Origin: Glomus cerebriforme
Taxonomy: Eukaryota; Glomeromycota; Glomeromycetes; Glomerales; Glomeraceae
NCBI GenBank assembly: GCA_003550305.1
Contig: QKYT01000018.1
Location: 339,695 to 403,694, forward strand
Reading direction: 5' to 3'
DNA: 64,000 bases
Shown: piece by piece, positions 51,912 through 63,712 of the stretch
How the letters are laid out: each line of letters starts with the position of its first letter
How positions within the stretch are numbered: position 1 is the first letter of the stretch
Notes under the pieces: generated by a model
Seen by the model: the letters and a program-made list of their open reading frames with translations, nothing else
What the model was told of the DNA's origin: nothing
The model's database searches: none
Program-made: the position numbers and the translations under genes

Positions 51912-54545
51912 TTACATAAAATACATAGGGTATTTTTTGAGATTTGGGTGCACTTTTGGCAAATTTATGGTACCGTTCGAATTAATTAAATACATTTTCG
52001 CCCGTGTGCAGGTCAGATGTGCATAATATGTAGGTGCCGGAATGCTGACACTGGACGTGGTGCGCTGAAAGTTGTGGCATAATGAATTGCTTAAACATTG
52101 AAACTCATCTGTTGTTAATTTGATATCATCATAAAGAATGGTGTAATGAGACGGACGTGCAGTCCCTTGATTTGCATAATGGGACTGGAGATAAAAGTCA
52201 TTAAGTGTAGGATGGGTAATTTTTCTGTCAATAACTGTTCCAACGAGGCAGTTTCCATTCTTATCAGCTTCCTTAGGGTTTTCTGGGAACAGTCTCGTGT
52301 GATGACGTTTGCCGACGACAGCGAAAATGATTTTTGGTTGGTAGCCTGTCTGAAACTCGGCGCATGCTTCTTTAATCTTAGGAAGTTCCCATTTGAGTAC
52401 CCGTTCAAACTGGGATTCGCTAACACCATCGCGATACATAATGATGCAAGGTGGGAGAAGTGATGCCACGCATTTCGTAGCACTTCTTTTTTTCTTCTTT
52501 CGATAATTGCAATAGTCTTCCAACACTTCCTTTATCATTGTGTCAATTTTAAGAATCTCTTCCTTGCCAGAACGTTCTTGAGCCTGATATTTTGTAACAA
52601 ACCGAGCGGCTCGATTGTCAAGTGATCCCACAACAGCACAGATTGAGCGACCATTTCTATCTTTGGGATGGGTTACATCAGCACCAAGAAAGAGCACATC
52701 TTCTCCATTGGGAAGAAGAAGCTTTTTTTCAGGCAGAATTGAGTTTATACCACCAAGCTTGAGGTTTATCTTCATAGCGAGGTTGGCACAATATTGCAGA
52801 TTGTTAAAATGTTTCTTGGAATCTACACTTATACACTGCGAAAGACAACCGATTTCTGTATCCATCACACGCTTGATAGTTTCATAGAGTTCAGTGTTCA
52901 TGTTGCTTGATGCCTTGTCACCAGGAATAATGAATAGTATCATTTGCGGTGGTTTATTCAGTGTAGTCTTTGCATCCTCATAAGCTGTTTTGACTGCATC
53001 GACTATATTATCTCTATAATTCTGGACATATCGGACATGTGGAATGTCTTCTGTAATATTCATCCCTTGTATTTTGCATTGAATTATGAGTTTTTCAATA
53101 AAATTGTAAATATCTTTCTCAGGTATCCGTTTTTCTTGTTCGAAAACAACTACTTGCCAGAAAGCGAGCATTTCTCCACTTTTGATAAACTTGACATCTC
53201 TGAGATTCCATTTTCCATTATTTACAGGTATCTTAACGTTTTCTGCGTATTCAACATTTGTAGATTCAAGTACATGTGCCTTCACCTTGGCCAAGTCGAG
53301 CGCAACCTCCATACCAACACCAGTGGGGTTGTTCTGGAGTTGCAGGATTTCACGAGCACCTTTAATCGTTTCTTTTTCATTTGCATAAGGTTTCATCTTA
53401 GTAGCCAAAATAATTTGTTCCCTTTGTCTTTTAGTCAACTTATTGTTATTGTAACGTTGTCCTTCAATAATTTTGCAAAATTCTATTGGCCAGGCAATAT
53501 TTGTGCCCTCATCGCTCATTATCTCGACAAAGATATTTGTTGTTTCCAGGTGCTGATAGTTGTCCTTGAAATATTTTTCAAGTGGAAATGTCTCATCTGA
53601 ATCCGCTTTTGGCTTATACTTGAAATGCGTTACTTCTGCAGCAGAGAGAAGGGTTTTAATACGCCTCTCAGTTTGCACAGATTCTAGATGTAGGGGTCGA
53701 ACAAGCAAACCTATGAGTAATTCATTAATCTTGCTCATTTGAAAACTATTAAATTCATTAGGAAGTGTCTGAAATGTTGGATGAAAATACTCGAGAAGAA
53801 ATTCATCCAGTTTCAATGGCTGGTAGAAAGTAGTGAATTTAGGATTCACGTTAACGAACAAGCTTTCCTGACCTGGTCTAATTGTCGAGAACCATCCGGG
53901 CCACAGCTCGATACCACCAGCGATTTTTTCTTTATTTTCTTTGTTGTAGATTGAACTTTTACCGGATTTTGTGTAGTTTTCGGCCGCTGTTTTATGAATC
54001 AGAGCGTTGAGGATGTTAAGAGCATCATCGTTGAAGGAATTCCACTCAAACTCTGCTCCACTAATATATTTCTCTAACTGCGATATCTTGATGACGGTAT
54101 CCGTTCGGCTAATTAGTACGCTGTATTGAATAGGCTCGCCGTCAAGGTCTTGAAAATCGTCAAGACTAATTTCTTCCTCAACAACTGGTCTTGCGTCATT
54201 CTCTTTGTCGAATCCCAAACGACCCGTTGTATAAAGAATAGTACCACCATTATATGCGATAACGACATCTTGGAACCAATCTTCCCTTTTGAGACAAAGT
54301 TCTTTAAGAACTCTGTGTCGAATATTCCTTCCATAGTCTGATCTTTCGCGCTTGACTTCAGCTTCAATATTCTTGTTGGCATCTATGAGTTTGATCTCAA
54401 TGATATACTTGAGGAATTCGTCGTATTTTGAGATTTTAGTTACCTCGAACCTATTGGTCTTCACTGTAACAGCTTGTCCTTTTGTTCCAAATCCATCACG
54501 TTTAAGGATAGGAATGCTTTTGTTTTGAATTTCGGTTTGTACCAT
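51912..54545 (-). CDS. AGO: Argonaute, intronless
   Basis: Uninterrupted 877-residue reading frame. Order: N domain; L1 with GGIELWPGWFSTIRPGQESL; PAZ-type region (about 255-390) with WPIEFCKIIEGQRY; MID (about 420-590) with a GDKASSN loop; PIWI (about 600-850). Catalytic DEDH candidates are Asp623 in LFLGADVTHPKD, Glu663 in RSGKEEI, Asp706 in YRDGVSESQF and His800 in RPSHYTILYDD, so slicing looks possible. The protein ends YPMYFM, the usual Argonaute terminus. It loads small RNAs and silences targets. The gene is notably richer in GC (near 45-50% in sampled lines) than the F-box and RFT1 genes beside it (near 25-30%) and has no introns, which suggests retroposition or transfer from another lineage. 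No poly-A tail or flanking duplication was seen. Confidence 0.93.
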   Translation of the reverse strand: MVQTEIQNKSIPILKRDGFGTKGQAVTVKTNRFEVTKISKYDEFLKYIIEIKLIDANKNIEAEVKRERSDYGRNIRHRVLKELCLKREDWFQDVVIAYNGGTILYTTGRLGFDKENDARPVVEEEISLDDFQDLDGEPIQYSVLISRTDTVIKISQLEKYISGAEFEWNSFNDDALNILNALIHKTAAENYTKSGKSSIYNKENKEKIAGGIELWPGWFSTIRPGQESLFVNVNPKFTTFYQPLKLDEFLLEYFHPTFQTLPNEFNSFQMSKINELLIGLLVRPLHLESVQTERRIKTLLSAAEVTHFKYKPKADSDETFPLEKYFKDNYQHLETTNIFVEIMSDEGTNIAWPIEFCKIIEGQRYNNNKLTKRQREQIILATKMKPYANEKETIKGAREILQLQNNPTGVGMEVALDLAKVKAHVLESTNVEYAENVKIPVNNGKWNLRDVKFIKSGEMLAFWQVVVFEQEKRIPEKDIYNFIEKLIIQCKIQGMNITEDIPHVRYVQNYRDNIVDAVKTAYEDAKTTLNKPPQMILFIIPGDKASSNMNTELYETIKRVMDTEIGCLSQCISVDSKKHFNNLQYCANLAMKINLKLGGINSILPEKKLLLPNGEDVLFLGADVTHPKDRNGRSICAVVGSLDNRAARFVTKYQAQERSGKEEILKIDTMIKEVLEDYCNYRKKKKRSATKCVASLLPPCIIMYRDGVSESQFERVLKWELPKIKEACAEFQTGYQPKIIFAVVGKRHHTRLFPENPKEADKNGNCLVGTVIDRKITHPTLNDFYLQSHYANQGTARPSHYTILYDDIKLTTDEFQCLSNSLCHNFQRTTSSVSIPAPTYYAHLTCTRAKMYLINSNGTINLPKVHPNLKKYPMYFM

Positions 54546-55669
54546 TGTTTTAATATGCGTGATTGGAATGGTGCGCTTTGGATACTTTTATAGAAAATAA
54601 ATTATACCTACGCCCGGTGGGCTGAGAACAGTATTATCCGGAAGTACAAATTTTTGTTAAATTGCTTAGTAAAAATCATTTTTCATTTAAGTGTATAAAT
54701 CGTAAAACCATTACGAAAAGAATTAGCATTATTTCAAAAAATGAAAGTTCCTAATAATAGAAATTTAAAGACGTATTTGATTTTATTAGAGATTTATTAT
54801 TCTTATAACAGAAACCTTTGTAAAGTTGAATTAATAATATGATGATCCGTTTTGCAGTGGCAAAGTACAAATAATAAGCCAAATATCACAATTCACAGCG
54901 GCAATAACGCCATAACCAATCCATAATAATCAATCACGGAAGACTACATTACGATAATTCTATAAATGAATTTTTTTATATTATTTGAAAAGAAAATATC
55001 CCGGAAAGTTTTTTGTTTTTGTAGAAAAACCTGATATTTCTCAATTTCTATACCAATAATATGGAATTTTAGTTTCATAGACTAATTATACTTTTTAATA
55101 GAAAAAGACTGTAAAAGCTGTAAGCCATAACATATCTGGAATTGTATAAATTTAGTATTTCAAATTTTATACAGTAATTAAATTATTTTTTGATAGTCAA
55201 AATTTAACTGATTTGCTACATTTGTATTTTTATTTACAATTTATAAATATTTAAATTTTATACATTTAATCTAACATTGACTATAATTTTTTTCTCAAAA
55301 AAAAAAAAGGGAAATATCATAATATACAGTAAATCTTATACCATTAGAAATTTAATTAATTGATGCCAAATTAGATTATTTTCTCACTTTATCTTTTTTT
55401 TTATTATTATTATTATTTTATTTCATAATGACAATGCAAAGGAATAATCTTTTGATGAAAAAATTACAATGAATAAAGTAAGCTAAATCATAGATCATAA
55501 TTTCTCCAAATTGCCTCCCAAATAATATTACAGATTATGACAGTATTTATAAAAAATGTCTATTTAATATTATAATGTTTATGATTATTTAACAAATAAA
55601 CAAATAAAATAATATTATTAACGTCCATATTATGTAAATAAAATAAAAATATTCTGATTACTCATAAAT
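54546..55669. other. Intergenic region
   Basis: No gene seen. AT-rich with A-runs (near 55298-55310). It contains the upstream side of the Argonaute gene and the downstream side of the second F-box gene. Confidence 0.45.
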
Positions 55670-57169
55670 TCATATTAATCTCTTCATAGAATAAACGTTC
55701 TCTAAACTATCTCTGTTACCAAAATCTTTTAAAGTACCATCAGTTAAATATTCCCTTATAATTCCTTCCAACTCAATCTTAGATTTATCTTCAAGAGGTA
55801 ATAAATATAATGATAAAGGATTTTTTTTATGTTCTTTCCAAAACTCTAAAAATTCTTGTAATTCTTGTGAAGTAAAAGCCCATCTTTCCTGTAAACATAA
55901 TATGCGTAAATTTTCTAGCGACAATGTTTTTAATAATTCAAAAATTAAGTTTCCTTGTAAACAATTCACTTTTAAATCTTTATGATAACAAAATTTAATT
56001 GCTTCTAATTGATCACATAAATTCAATAAGGTGAAAAGCTCTTCTGACCACCAAACTGTCAAGAATCTTAACGTAGAAGAAGCTGGTAGTAATATTTGAA
56101 TATATTGTCTAATTCCTTCAATACAAGTAGGTGGATTAATTTCATTCCAATAAAATCTTTTTAAACAAGAAGAATTCGAAGCAGAAATTGAATTTTGAAT
56201 TAAACCTGAATAAGTATTAAATGGAGCATTTTCATCACGGAAAATATCTAAAATTTCAAGTTTAGGCAAAGTTACATAAGATAATAATTCCATATTAGGA
56301 ACTTCTGTTGTTATATCCAATTGCAAGATTCTTAAATTGATGAAAGAAGAAATTGTATTCGGAGATATACATAAACTTTGTCGTATTTTAAGAAAAGATA
56401 AAGAATGCGTTTGAGTGGCTAATGCTTGGCTTATTTCCGGGCAAATGCTAACATAATCTTCAGTTGATACTAACACAAGAGATTTTAAACCTTTTTGTAA
56501 TTTTATCAAAGTGACTAAACCTATATTATCTTGATCACAAGGATAAATTGTCAATCGATGAAGATTTCTACTGATGTGAGCTAATCCATAAAATAATTCA
56601 GGTGATCTTTCGGTATAACATTTAAGATCTCTAAGATATTCTAGACAATGGTTTGCTCCGGGAAAATAATATAAAGGAATCTTTGGTAAAACGAGGTGTT
56701 TAAGAGAACATTTTGTCATAAATAATTTATAAAATTCCTGCTCTACCAGATGTTCTCTATATGCTCTGGGTAAATAACATTCACTATTTACATTTTTTTT
56801 ATTGTCTTCTCCAACTGTTATGGATTTAAGCTTATCCATCACATTTGGTGATAAATGCTGACAAAATCCTACATAATCAAATAAAGGTGGGTTTGATGAT
56901 ATTGTCCGTAACAATAAATTTATTCCATTCTTTCTCAATATCCCTTTTGATTCTTCTGGTAAACAAGATAAAAGCGTTCTTACAAGAAGTAACCAATTTT
57001 TTGTATCTATAAAAAGCTGTGTACACTGCCATGGATTATTCCATAAGAGTGGAATAACTGTTTCACACCATAATTTATTTACTAATAAACAAGAATGAAG
57101 TGAACCTGCGTCGTCCAACAAACATTTAAATATTACATTAAGACAGTCTGTCGGCAAAGGTGGTGACAT
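55670..57169 (-). CDS. F-box/LRR-like protein
   Basis: Single-exon, 499 residues. The N-terminal F-box-like segment is PPLPTDCLNVIFKCLLDDAG, then LHSCLLVNKLWCETVIPLLW. Downstream are weak leucine-rich repeats (LEYLRDLKCYTERSPELFYG, LHRLTIYPCDQDNIGLVTLI, LRILQLDITTEVPNMELLSY, LRILCLQERWAFTSQELQEF). It is the same family as the F-box gene at 46948-48534, but not a recent duplicate judging from the low overall similarity. Probably an SCF substrate receptor of unknown target. Confidence 0.82.
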   Translation of the reverse strand: MSPPLPTDCLNVIFKCLLDDAGSLHSCLLVNKLWCETVIPLLWNNPWQCTQLFIDTKNWLLLVRTLLSCLPEESKGILRKNGINLLLRTISSNPPLFDYVGFCQHLSPNVMDKLKSITVGEDNKKNVNSECYLPRAYREHLVEQEFYKLFMTKCSLKHLVLPKIPLYYFPGANHCLEYLRDLKCYTERSPELFYGLAHISRNLHRLTIYPCDQDNIGLVTLIKLQKGLKSLVLVSTEDYVSICPEISQALATQTHSLSFLKIRQSLCISPNTISSFINLRILQLDITTEVPNMELLSYVTLPKLEILDIFRDENAPFNTYSGLIQNSISASNSSCLKRFYWNEINPPTCIEGIRQYIQILLPASSTLRFLTVWWSEELFTLLNLCDQLEAIKFCYHKDLKVNCLQGNLIFELLKTLSLENLRILCLQERWAFTSQELQEFLEFWKEHKKNPLSLYLLPLEDKSKIELEGIIREYLTDGTLKDFGNRDSLENVYSMKRLI

Positions 57170-58648
57170 TTTTTTTAGTCAAGTTAATATGATGTAAAAA
57201 ATTTTTTTTCTTCTATAAACAAAAATAAACAAAAATTTATAAGAAAACTACGATAATAAAGGAACGAGGAAAAGTTAAAAAGTTATAGAGAGAAGGCTAA
57301 ACAAGTGGCTTTTATGTTTATGAAAAAGCGTAAAAAATTAGTAAAGCCATGTTACTCAAAAAAGAAGGTACAAATGATCGATCAGTGATGATTTAATCAA
57401 ATAATTCCACAACATATTTATGTTTTGATTGGTTAAAGATGATTTGCACGAACAATTTTGTGCGGCGGATTACACGAATTACGCGATATACCGAAACAGT
57501 TTAAGATCAATTTTTCGAGAAAATTATTATGTTAATAAACTTTTTTGGTGGATATTAGTAAAAGTAACTCGGTAAAAAAATGGTTAAACTGACGAGAGGA
57601 TCGATATCGATCATATTGGTGTAACGACCAATTTAGTCCACGTGCATCATACAACGAAAGATACTTTTATTTGTTATATCGTTTTCCTTCTTGACATCCT
57701 CTTTCTTCTGTTAATGAGTTACTTTTATTTTTCGCTAGAATATGTTCATTATTTATCTTTTTATTGGATTAATATCATAAAAACCACCTATATTCAGGAA
57801 AATACTCTCAGTCAGTTTATAAATTCGGTTTATAAAATGTTTTTTCTCAACTTATTTAAAAATTCAATTCTTCATAATTGTTGTAATACGTATTGTAGCT
57901 GACGAGTTCACAACTTTTAATCTAAATAATTGAGAGATAAACAGAGGTATTTATAAATTTGAAAATGTTTAATTTATAAGTATTATTTTCTTTTGGAATT
58001 AATTTAGGAAAGTTGCCTGCATATATAGCAAATGAGATGTAGAAAGTTGGCTGGCTTCAAAACAGCAATTGTTATTTCACAGTTAGTTAAGGTAATATAC
58101 GGCAATTTGTTTTTTTTTTTAAAAAAAAAAATTTCTTTAACTAAATAACTGATTAATTAATTTTTGTTTAGAAATTACCGGAACAAATGTATATGATGTA
58201 TTACGCGGAAGCATTTGTATTGTGATGGCAAAACCAGTAAGAATTTCGCTTTGAATTTTAACTACGAATTTTATTTCTCTTTCTAGTTATGTCTCAATGA
58301 GATTTTTAATACTAACGCTCTATCTATTGGAAAATCTTTCATAGTTAAAAAATTTTTTAAATTCCAAATGTGATCTAATCATTATTCTTGCTAACAACGG
58401 ATGATTATGTTCAAGCTGGTGGATATCAGGATTAAGGAATTTCATTCTTTGGTATTTAATTCATGAAAATTTAATTAATTTAATATTTTTATAATGTCTA
58501 TTATATTGATATTTTAGAGGGTGATGTTAATGTTTAACTTTTTAATAAAACACAGTGATGTCGAGGTTTATGAATATTGCGTATGAAATTTACTCTTCAA
58601 ATTTATTGCAGGCTATGTAGCTGTATCTGGTATTATATATTTACATAT
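57170..58648. other. Non-coding or degenerate stretch
   Basis: No supportable gene. A short plus-strand run EITGTNVYDVLRGSICIVMA at about 58168-58232 looks exon-like but leads nowhere. The hydrophobic ORF at 57642-57902 has no family match and biased composition. Confidence 0.4.
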
Positions 58649-59177
58649 TTACGGTAGAATAAAGTTACCTTTTCGGATATCTATACCCATCACTATACAT
58701 ATTAGATATGTTATTATATACAAAGTTGTTATAGTTCTATTTATCAACTTGTCGGAACTGTTATTAAACGACTTATTGGAAGATGATAGATTAGAAAATG
58801 TCAGTAATAGCATCAAACCTACTCTAAGAATTAAGTACTGTTGTATAAAGTCAATAGTGAGATCAAACAAATTCACGTAGATAACGTAGTGATACCGTTC
58901 ATGAAGTTCAATGTATTCCTTCCAAAAAGAGAGCGTCATTTTCGATATCTAATGATATGGCCTGTTGGTGGCGTTTGCTCCCCGCACTTAATTTTTCTAG
59001 TCTAGGCAAGTTTTCTAATCCTACTATTTCGCTAACTTGGTTATGGAGAACCGAAATTTCCTTGACTTTCGGGCAATTAAGAATAGTTAATTTAGTTATT
59101 TTCTTTCCCCCATGGAGAATAATGGTTTCTAAATTGGGGAAGCGTGCTTCATTCAAAATGTCAAGTATCATTGACAT
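58649..59177 (-). pseudogene. Leucine-rich-repeat fragment
   Basis: From 59177 the minus strand reads an LRR-like segment: FPNLETIILHGGKKITKLTI, NCPKVKEISVLHNQVSEIVG, LENLPRLEKLSAGSKRHQ. It stops at 58908, and an overlapping frame (58939-58649) continues with unrelated hydrophobic sequence, suggesting a frameshift. Probably the broken end of a larger LRR gene; no intact domain partner nearby. Confidence 0.5.
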
Positions 59178-59850
59178 CTGATATAATTAGTTTAAACCCG
59201 CCCAAGGATTCAAATTTAGAAAGGCATAAATACATACTACAAATTCTAAAGAGTTAGTTCTTGTAATGAAAGAGGGAAAAAAAAGTTGGCAGGTTGCGAC
59301 TTCGCGAAGTTATTTAGCTATAATATTGGAACCATGAACGCATGACACCGTGTTTTATAATCCTATGACTTTACTACACATCCACTGATATTTTTCAAAA
59401 AGCTGATGCGATTTCTTTGTCCGCTATCCAACATTTTTTATTTATTAATTTAGATGGCGCCGGTCTCTTATTTTCTCAATTAATAAAGATTTCGCCTCGA
59501 ATTTTTAAAAAATATGCGTGATTTATCATTAGTAAAAAAAATAAGCAGTATATACTGTATTGTTATATTGCAAATATTTAAAGTGTTTTATTATGTAATT
59601 TGTTTCTTCGAAATTTTTGACCCTAATAATAATTGCGTAAAATTTGATGTACGCATGATCGCGACATTTTTTATTAAATACGAATGATCTGAAATATAAA
59701 GTTCCTTTTCATTTTATAATTTATTAATTCACTAAATTCTGGGGTCTACGCGTCTACCCTAATTTCCAAACCATAAATTCTTTTGAAAGGTAATCATGAA
59801 ATGTTGATAAATCAATAATTAAGAAATTATGAGACGAAAATTTATTTTTC

Positions 59851-60078
59851 ATGAGATTCATAAAAAAGACATGTAGTTCAAGATCTTCGAAGCCAATCGC
59901 TGTATCACTTCAACCTGATCCTTCCGTTCCTGGAGTAGAAACATTATCAATTAGCATCATCAACACGGGTTCCAGCCTTGTCCTTAAAGCTTACGATAAT
60001 ACTGGTAGTCTGGTACGCTCTATATTTTATATTTGTACTATACCTGGAATGTTATGTCCAGCTAATTATTCAGCATAA
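59851..60078 (+). pseudogene. Possible ML-domain (lipid transfer) fragment
   Basis: A 75-residue frame with IAVSLQPDPSVPGVETLSIS, IINTGSSLVLKAYDNTGS and CTIPGMLCPANYSA. The PDPSVPG-beta strand layout resembles the start of fungal ML-domain phosphatidylglycerol/phosphatidylinositol transfer proteins, but no signal peptide is attached and the rest is missing. Tentative. Confidence 0.35.
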
Positions 60079-60491
60079 TAACAAAAAGTTTCAATGGCTA
60101 AGATTTGAATGCAGCTTACGCTACTATTAATGGTAAAAAAAAATGAAATATTCTTGAACTTACACTCAAAAACTTATAGATCCGTATTTTTTTTTTTTTT
60201 TGCCCCGTGTCTAGATATATTTAAATATATTAGAGAAATCCAGATTTAAATCCAAATATTAGCTGGTTTTTACATAAATTATGTCGGTCTTTTAATTGCG
60301 TGTATACATAAAGTGAAAAAACCTTCTCGCTTTGGTTACTTTAGAGTTTCGTTTGTATATTCAATAGAATTGTAATTTAAGATTACGAATAAATATTTGA
60401 AACAAGAAATATTAGAATAATTATATAAAGATATATATACTATAAACCAGTAAGTTGTAATAATGATAAATGTTAGAAACTCGCTTCGATA
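60079..60491. other. AT-rich spacer
   Basis: No coding signal. A T-run lies at about 60189-60201. Confidence 0.4.
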
Positions 60492-61960
60492 TTATTCTTT
60501 AACCTCAACACAGTCTCTTTTGTGTCTTTTCCAATCCTCCTTTTGGCAATATTCGTTACAATAAAATACTTTTTACATCTTTTAATACTATTACTTGTCT
60601 TTGAGTATTTCCACATAGCCTGCATTTCTTCACATCATCCTCATTTTTATTGTCTCTAGTTTCAATATCGTTTTCAGTTCAGACCCACGTGTCATTATTC
60701 ATATTCTTCTGAATCGCCTTGGATAAGGTTAACTTCTTTGTGGCTGGAAGAATCGCGCCTGAACCAATGTTACATTCTAAAATCCAGTCTTTATGGGTAT
60801 CTTAAAATGAGATGATATGGTTATCATAGACTCTTCAACAGCACTTAATGAAACACTATCGAAGTAATAATGAATTGGTTCTTGATCTTTTGAGGTGTTA
60901 TTCTTTTTTGTGTCTTGGTACCATTACTGGAAGTCGATCCGGCGTATTTCTGCTTCTGAATTTATCATCTTAATTAAATACCAATCCAAAGTACTGTACG
61001 TTCGTTTATACCTAATGTATTTACTTTCCATTTCAAAGAATATCTCGCAGTAGGTACTTTTAAATTCTTAGTTTCTCAAATTTCAAATCAGAAGGCAAAT
61101 ACAATGACATAAAAGACTTTAGTTCAACAAGATGCATTGCAAAATTTGGAATAATGCTTGTTAAATCCTTCAGAATCAAAAGTGATTGTAATAATTGTTG
61201 CCATGATTTTTTCAGGGAAACGAGTAATCATTTACTTGAAACAAACGTACAAGTATATTGTTGCTGAGCCCTTTAATACGATTTGTATGGGAAGCACAAT
61301 AGGCATTTGCAACTGATATTATATCAGTAATTAATGTGTCAGGTTTCGTTTTTTTATCTTCAACTTTACGTGTATGATCTTTGTAGTAAGCATCTATAAA
61401 TGTGATGCCAAGTATGCAAGAACATTTAGACTTAAACCAAGTCGTTCTTCAATAAATTCATCCATGGGTTTGGCAGGCGGATCACTTAAAATTCATTAGT
61501 TGCAATATCAATGGAGAATTATCCTTTAATCTAGAAGCAGCAGCCAAGAGTATAATAAGAAGTGATTCACAATCAGCTAAATTTGAACAATCAATAGTAT
61601 TAAATCGCACAGAGTAAGATATTCGACAGAGTAAAGTGTCGATGATGTCACCTAAAATTGGTATAACTTGGATCCGAATTATTCAATGTCGCAAGTAATG
61701 ATGTCAACTTTGGTAGTAAAGTTAACAATCAATAAATGATCATAAAGTGTTGGCGGTTGATCATCATCGTCTGAATCAAATTGCAGATTTGAAACGCGTG
61801 AAATATGCAAGACTTTGGATAGATCTTATAATCCATTCGAGACCCGATAACATCGTGACATTAGCTTTGTTGAGCATGTTAGAATATTCTTCAATGCTAA
61901 TCAGTAGTTGGCAAAAATGTATACTCTTTGATATCATCTTTCCGTTTTATAGCATGTTTT
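60492..61960 (-). pseudogene. MYND zinc-finger protein pseudogene
   Basis: Near its 3' end the minus strand reads KKCRLCGNTQRQ, then, in shifted frames, RCKKYF and CNEYCQKEDWKRHKRDCVEV before a stop at 60492. These are the ordered Cys/His ligands of a MYND finger, with the family's C-N-xx-C-Q-xx-D-W-xx-H-xxx-C end. Just upstream is GSGAILPATKKLTLSKAIQK in the same gene. Further upstream (60800-61960) helical fragments such as DCESLLIILLAAASRLKDNS occur between stops and frameshifts. The finger is certain; the extent of the gene upstream is approximate. Confidence 0.68.
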
Positions 61961-62024
61961 AAGATTTTCTAATATCTCAGTTACTGGGGAATAACTTTTA
62001 TTAGTCGAAGGCTAAATATAGTGT

Positions 62025-63179
62025 ATATAGTATATTAGAATTGATTCCATATTATAAATTTAATGATATTAAATATATAACTAAAGGAGGTTTTGTTAAA
62101 GTATATTCAGCCACTTGGATAGATGGAAGAATTATAAAATGGGAAAAAGGATCTAATAGTTGGGAAAGATCTGTTACATTTGCGGTTACTTTGAAGGTAT
62201 TTAAATAATATAAGTGACGATTTTGTAAATGAGGTTTGTAAAATTAAATAAATATTAATTAAATTTAAGCTATTTGTATAACTTTCTATTTTTAAAAATT
62301 ATAGATAAAATTTTTCGAAAATCATCATGTTATTACTGCCATAGTATAGTAGAATGTTATGGAATTACTAAAGAACCTAATACACACAGTATTACGCACT
62401 AGTATTAGAATTTATAAAACATGATAGTTTATGTTCTTATCTTGATCAAAATTTTAATTCAATTACTTGGGAACGAAAATTATATATACAGTATTATATT
62501 AAGTATTTCTCATAAACTTGGTAATATTTATAGTAAGAATTCAATTCATAAAAATCTTCACTTGGGTAATGATTTGCAATTCACAGATAAAAGTATTTTT
62601 GGTACGCTTATTAGTGATTTTGGATGATAGTGGAAAGATTTATGGAGTGATGCCATACATGGCATCTGAAATATTACGTGGAAAAAATATACACAAAAAT
62701 CTGATGTATATTCATTTGGTATTATTATAAATGAAATAGTTTCTATAATTCCTCAATTTAATGATGAACCATATGATCATTATCTTACATTGGATATTTG
62801 TCGTGGTAAACGTCCAAAAATAAGAGACAAAAATCAGAGTTTCTAAAAGATTTAATTCAAAAATGTTGAGTTTGCAGAAAGTCATCCAACTTCTTATGAA
62901 GTTTAAAAATTTTATTTACAGTATGATGATCAAGATTTGAAGAATTACCAGAATTAACATATAATTTTACTTTCATTACAAAATCAACAACAAAAATACA
63001 ATTATATGAAACACATACTCAGGCAATTTACAAAAAGTCGTTATCTCAATTTATCAAATTTATCTGAACCTCTAAATTGTTTAAATCAGGAAGTTGTAAA
63101 AGGAGTCAATGTTTATACCTCAGAATGTTTTGATTGTATTATTCCTGATTTAAGATTATTACGTTATTATAGTTTGTAA
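62025..63179 (+). pseudogene. Protein-kinase pseudogene of the tandem fungal kinase family
   Basis: Fragments in several frames give a kinase: YYKFNDIKYITKGGFVKVYS (glycine loop with the last Gly replaced by Val), ATWIDGRIIKWEKGSNSWER, FAVTLK (the ATP lysine), IHKNLHLGNDL for the HRDLHxxN catalytic loop, LISDFG (DFG) followed by a stop at 62623-62627, then GVMPYMASEILRGKNIHK, SDVYSFGIIINEIVS, and RGKRPKIR. The C-terminal tail LSEPLNCLNQEV and YTSECFDCIIPDL is family-specific. Frameshifts, the missing HRD Arg-Asp and the lost glycine mean it is inactive. Confidence 0.85.
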
Positions 63180-63712
63180 ATTAATTTTGAAAATTTACAT
63201 GTTAATGATGAAAATACAAAATATAATAAATTTAAAATAAAAAAATAATACAAATAATAAAATCCAAAAAAAAAATATTGTCTGCCTTTAATTTTTAACA
63301 ATATTTTACCCTGGCGTAAAATGTTTTTAAAATATCAACAAATTAAAAAAAAAATTAGTAAAGCAAAACTTATTTATTTAATACTACAAACTACTTTTTC
63401 GAAACTTTGACTTTTTTTTTAGGAATTTTTTATACTCAATTTGAATACTCAATTTGAATAATCGTTCAATACAATATATATGATTCCAATTACTACGGAT
63501 AACTGAATTTAATCATGTGATTGATGTGATTGATGACAAGACAGATAAGGTTACGTAATGCAGCTGAATGATTTTGAAAGTCACACAGAATACTGTATAA
63601 ATGATACACAAAATTTGTTGGCGTAAATAAGAATTTTTTTTTAAAAAAAAATTTCTATAATCTTAAATAATTGTATTGTCTCCTCTGTCAAATATCCTAA
63701 TTTTGTAACGTT
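63180..63712. other. Spacer between kinase pseudogene and kinase-family gene
   Basis: AT-rich promoter region. AACTCAATTTGAATACTCAATTTGAAT at about 63433-63457 is a tandem duplication of TACTCAATTTGAA. No coding signal. Confidence 0.45.

Noticed and set aside
52115..54382. Numerous ORFs on both strands within the Argonaute gene
   Set aside because: All are shadows caused by the GC-richer, stop-poor Argonaute sequence.
57642..57902. 86-residue hydrophobic plus-strand ORF
   Set aside because: Composition follows AT bias (Phe, Leu, Ile, Tyr), no family features, no clear promoter or intron context.
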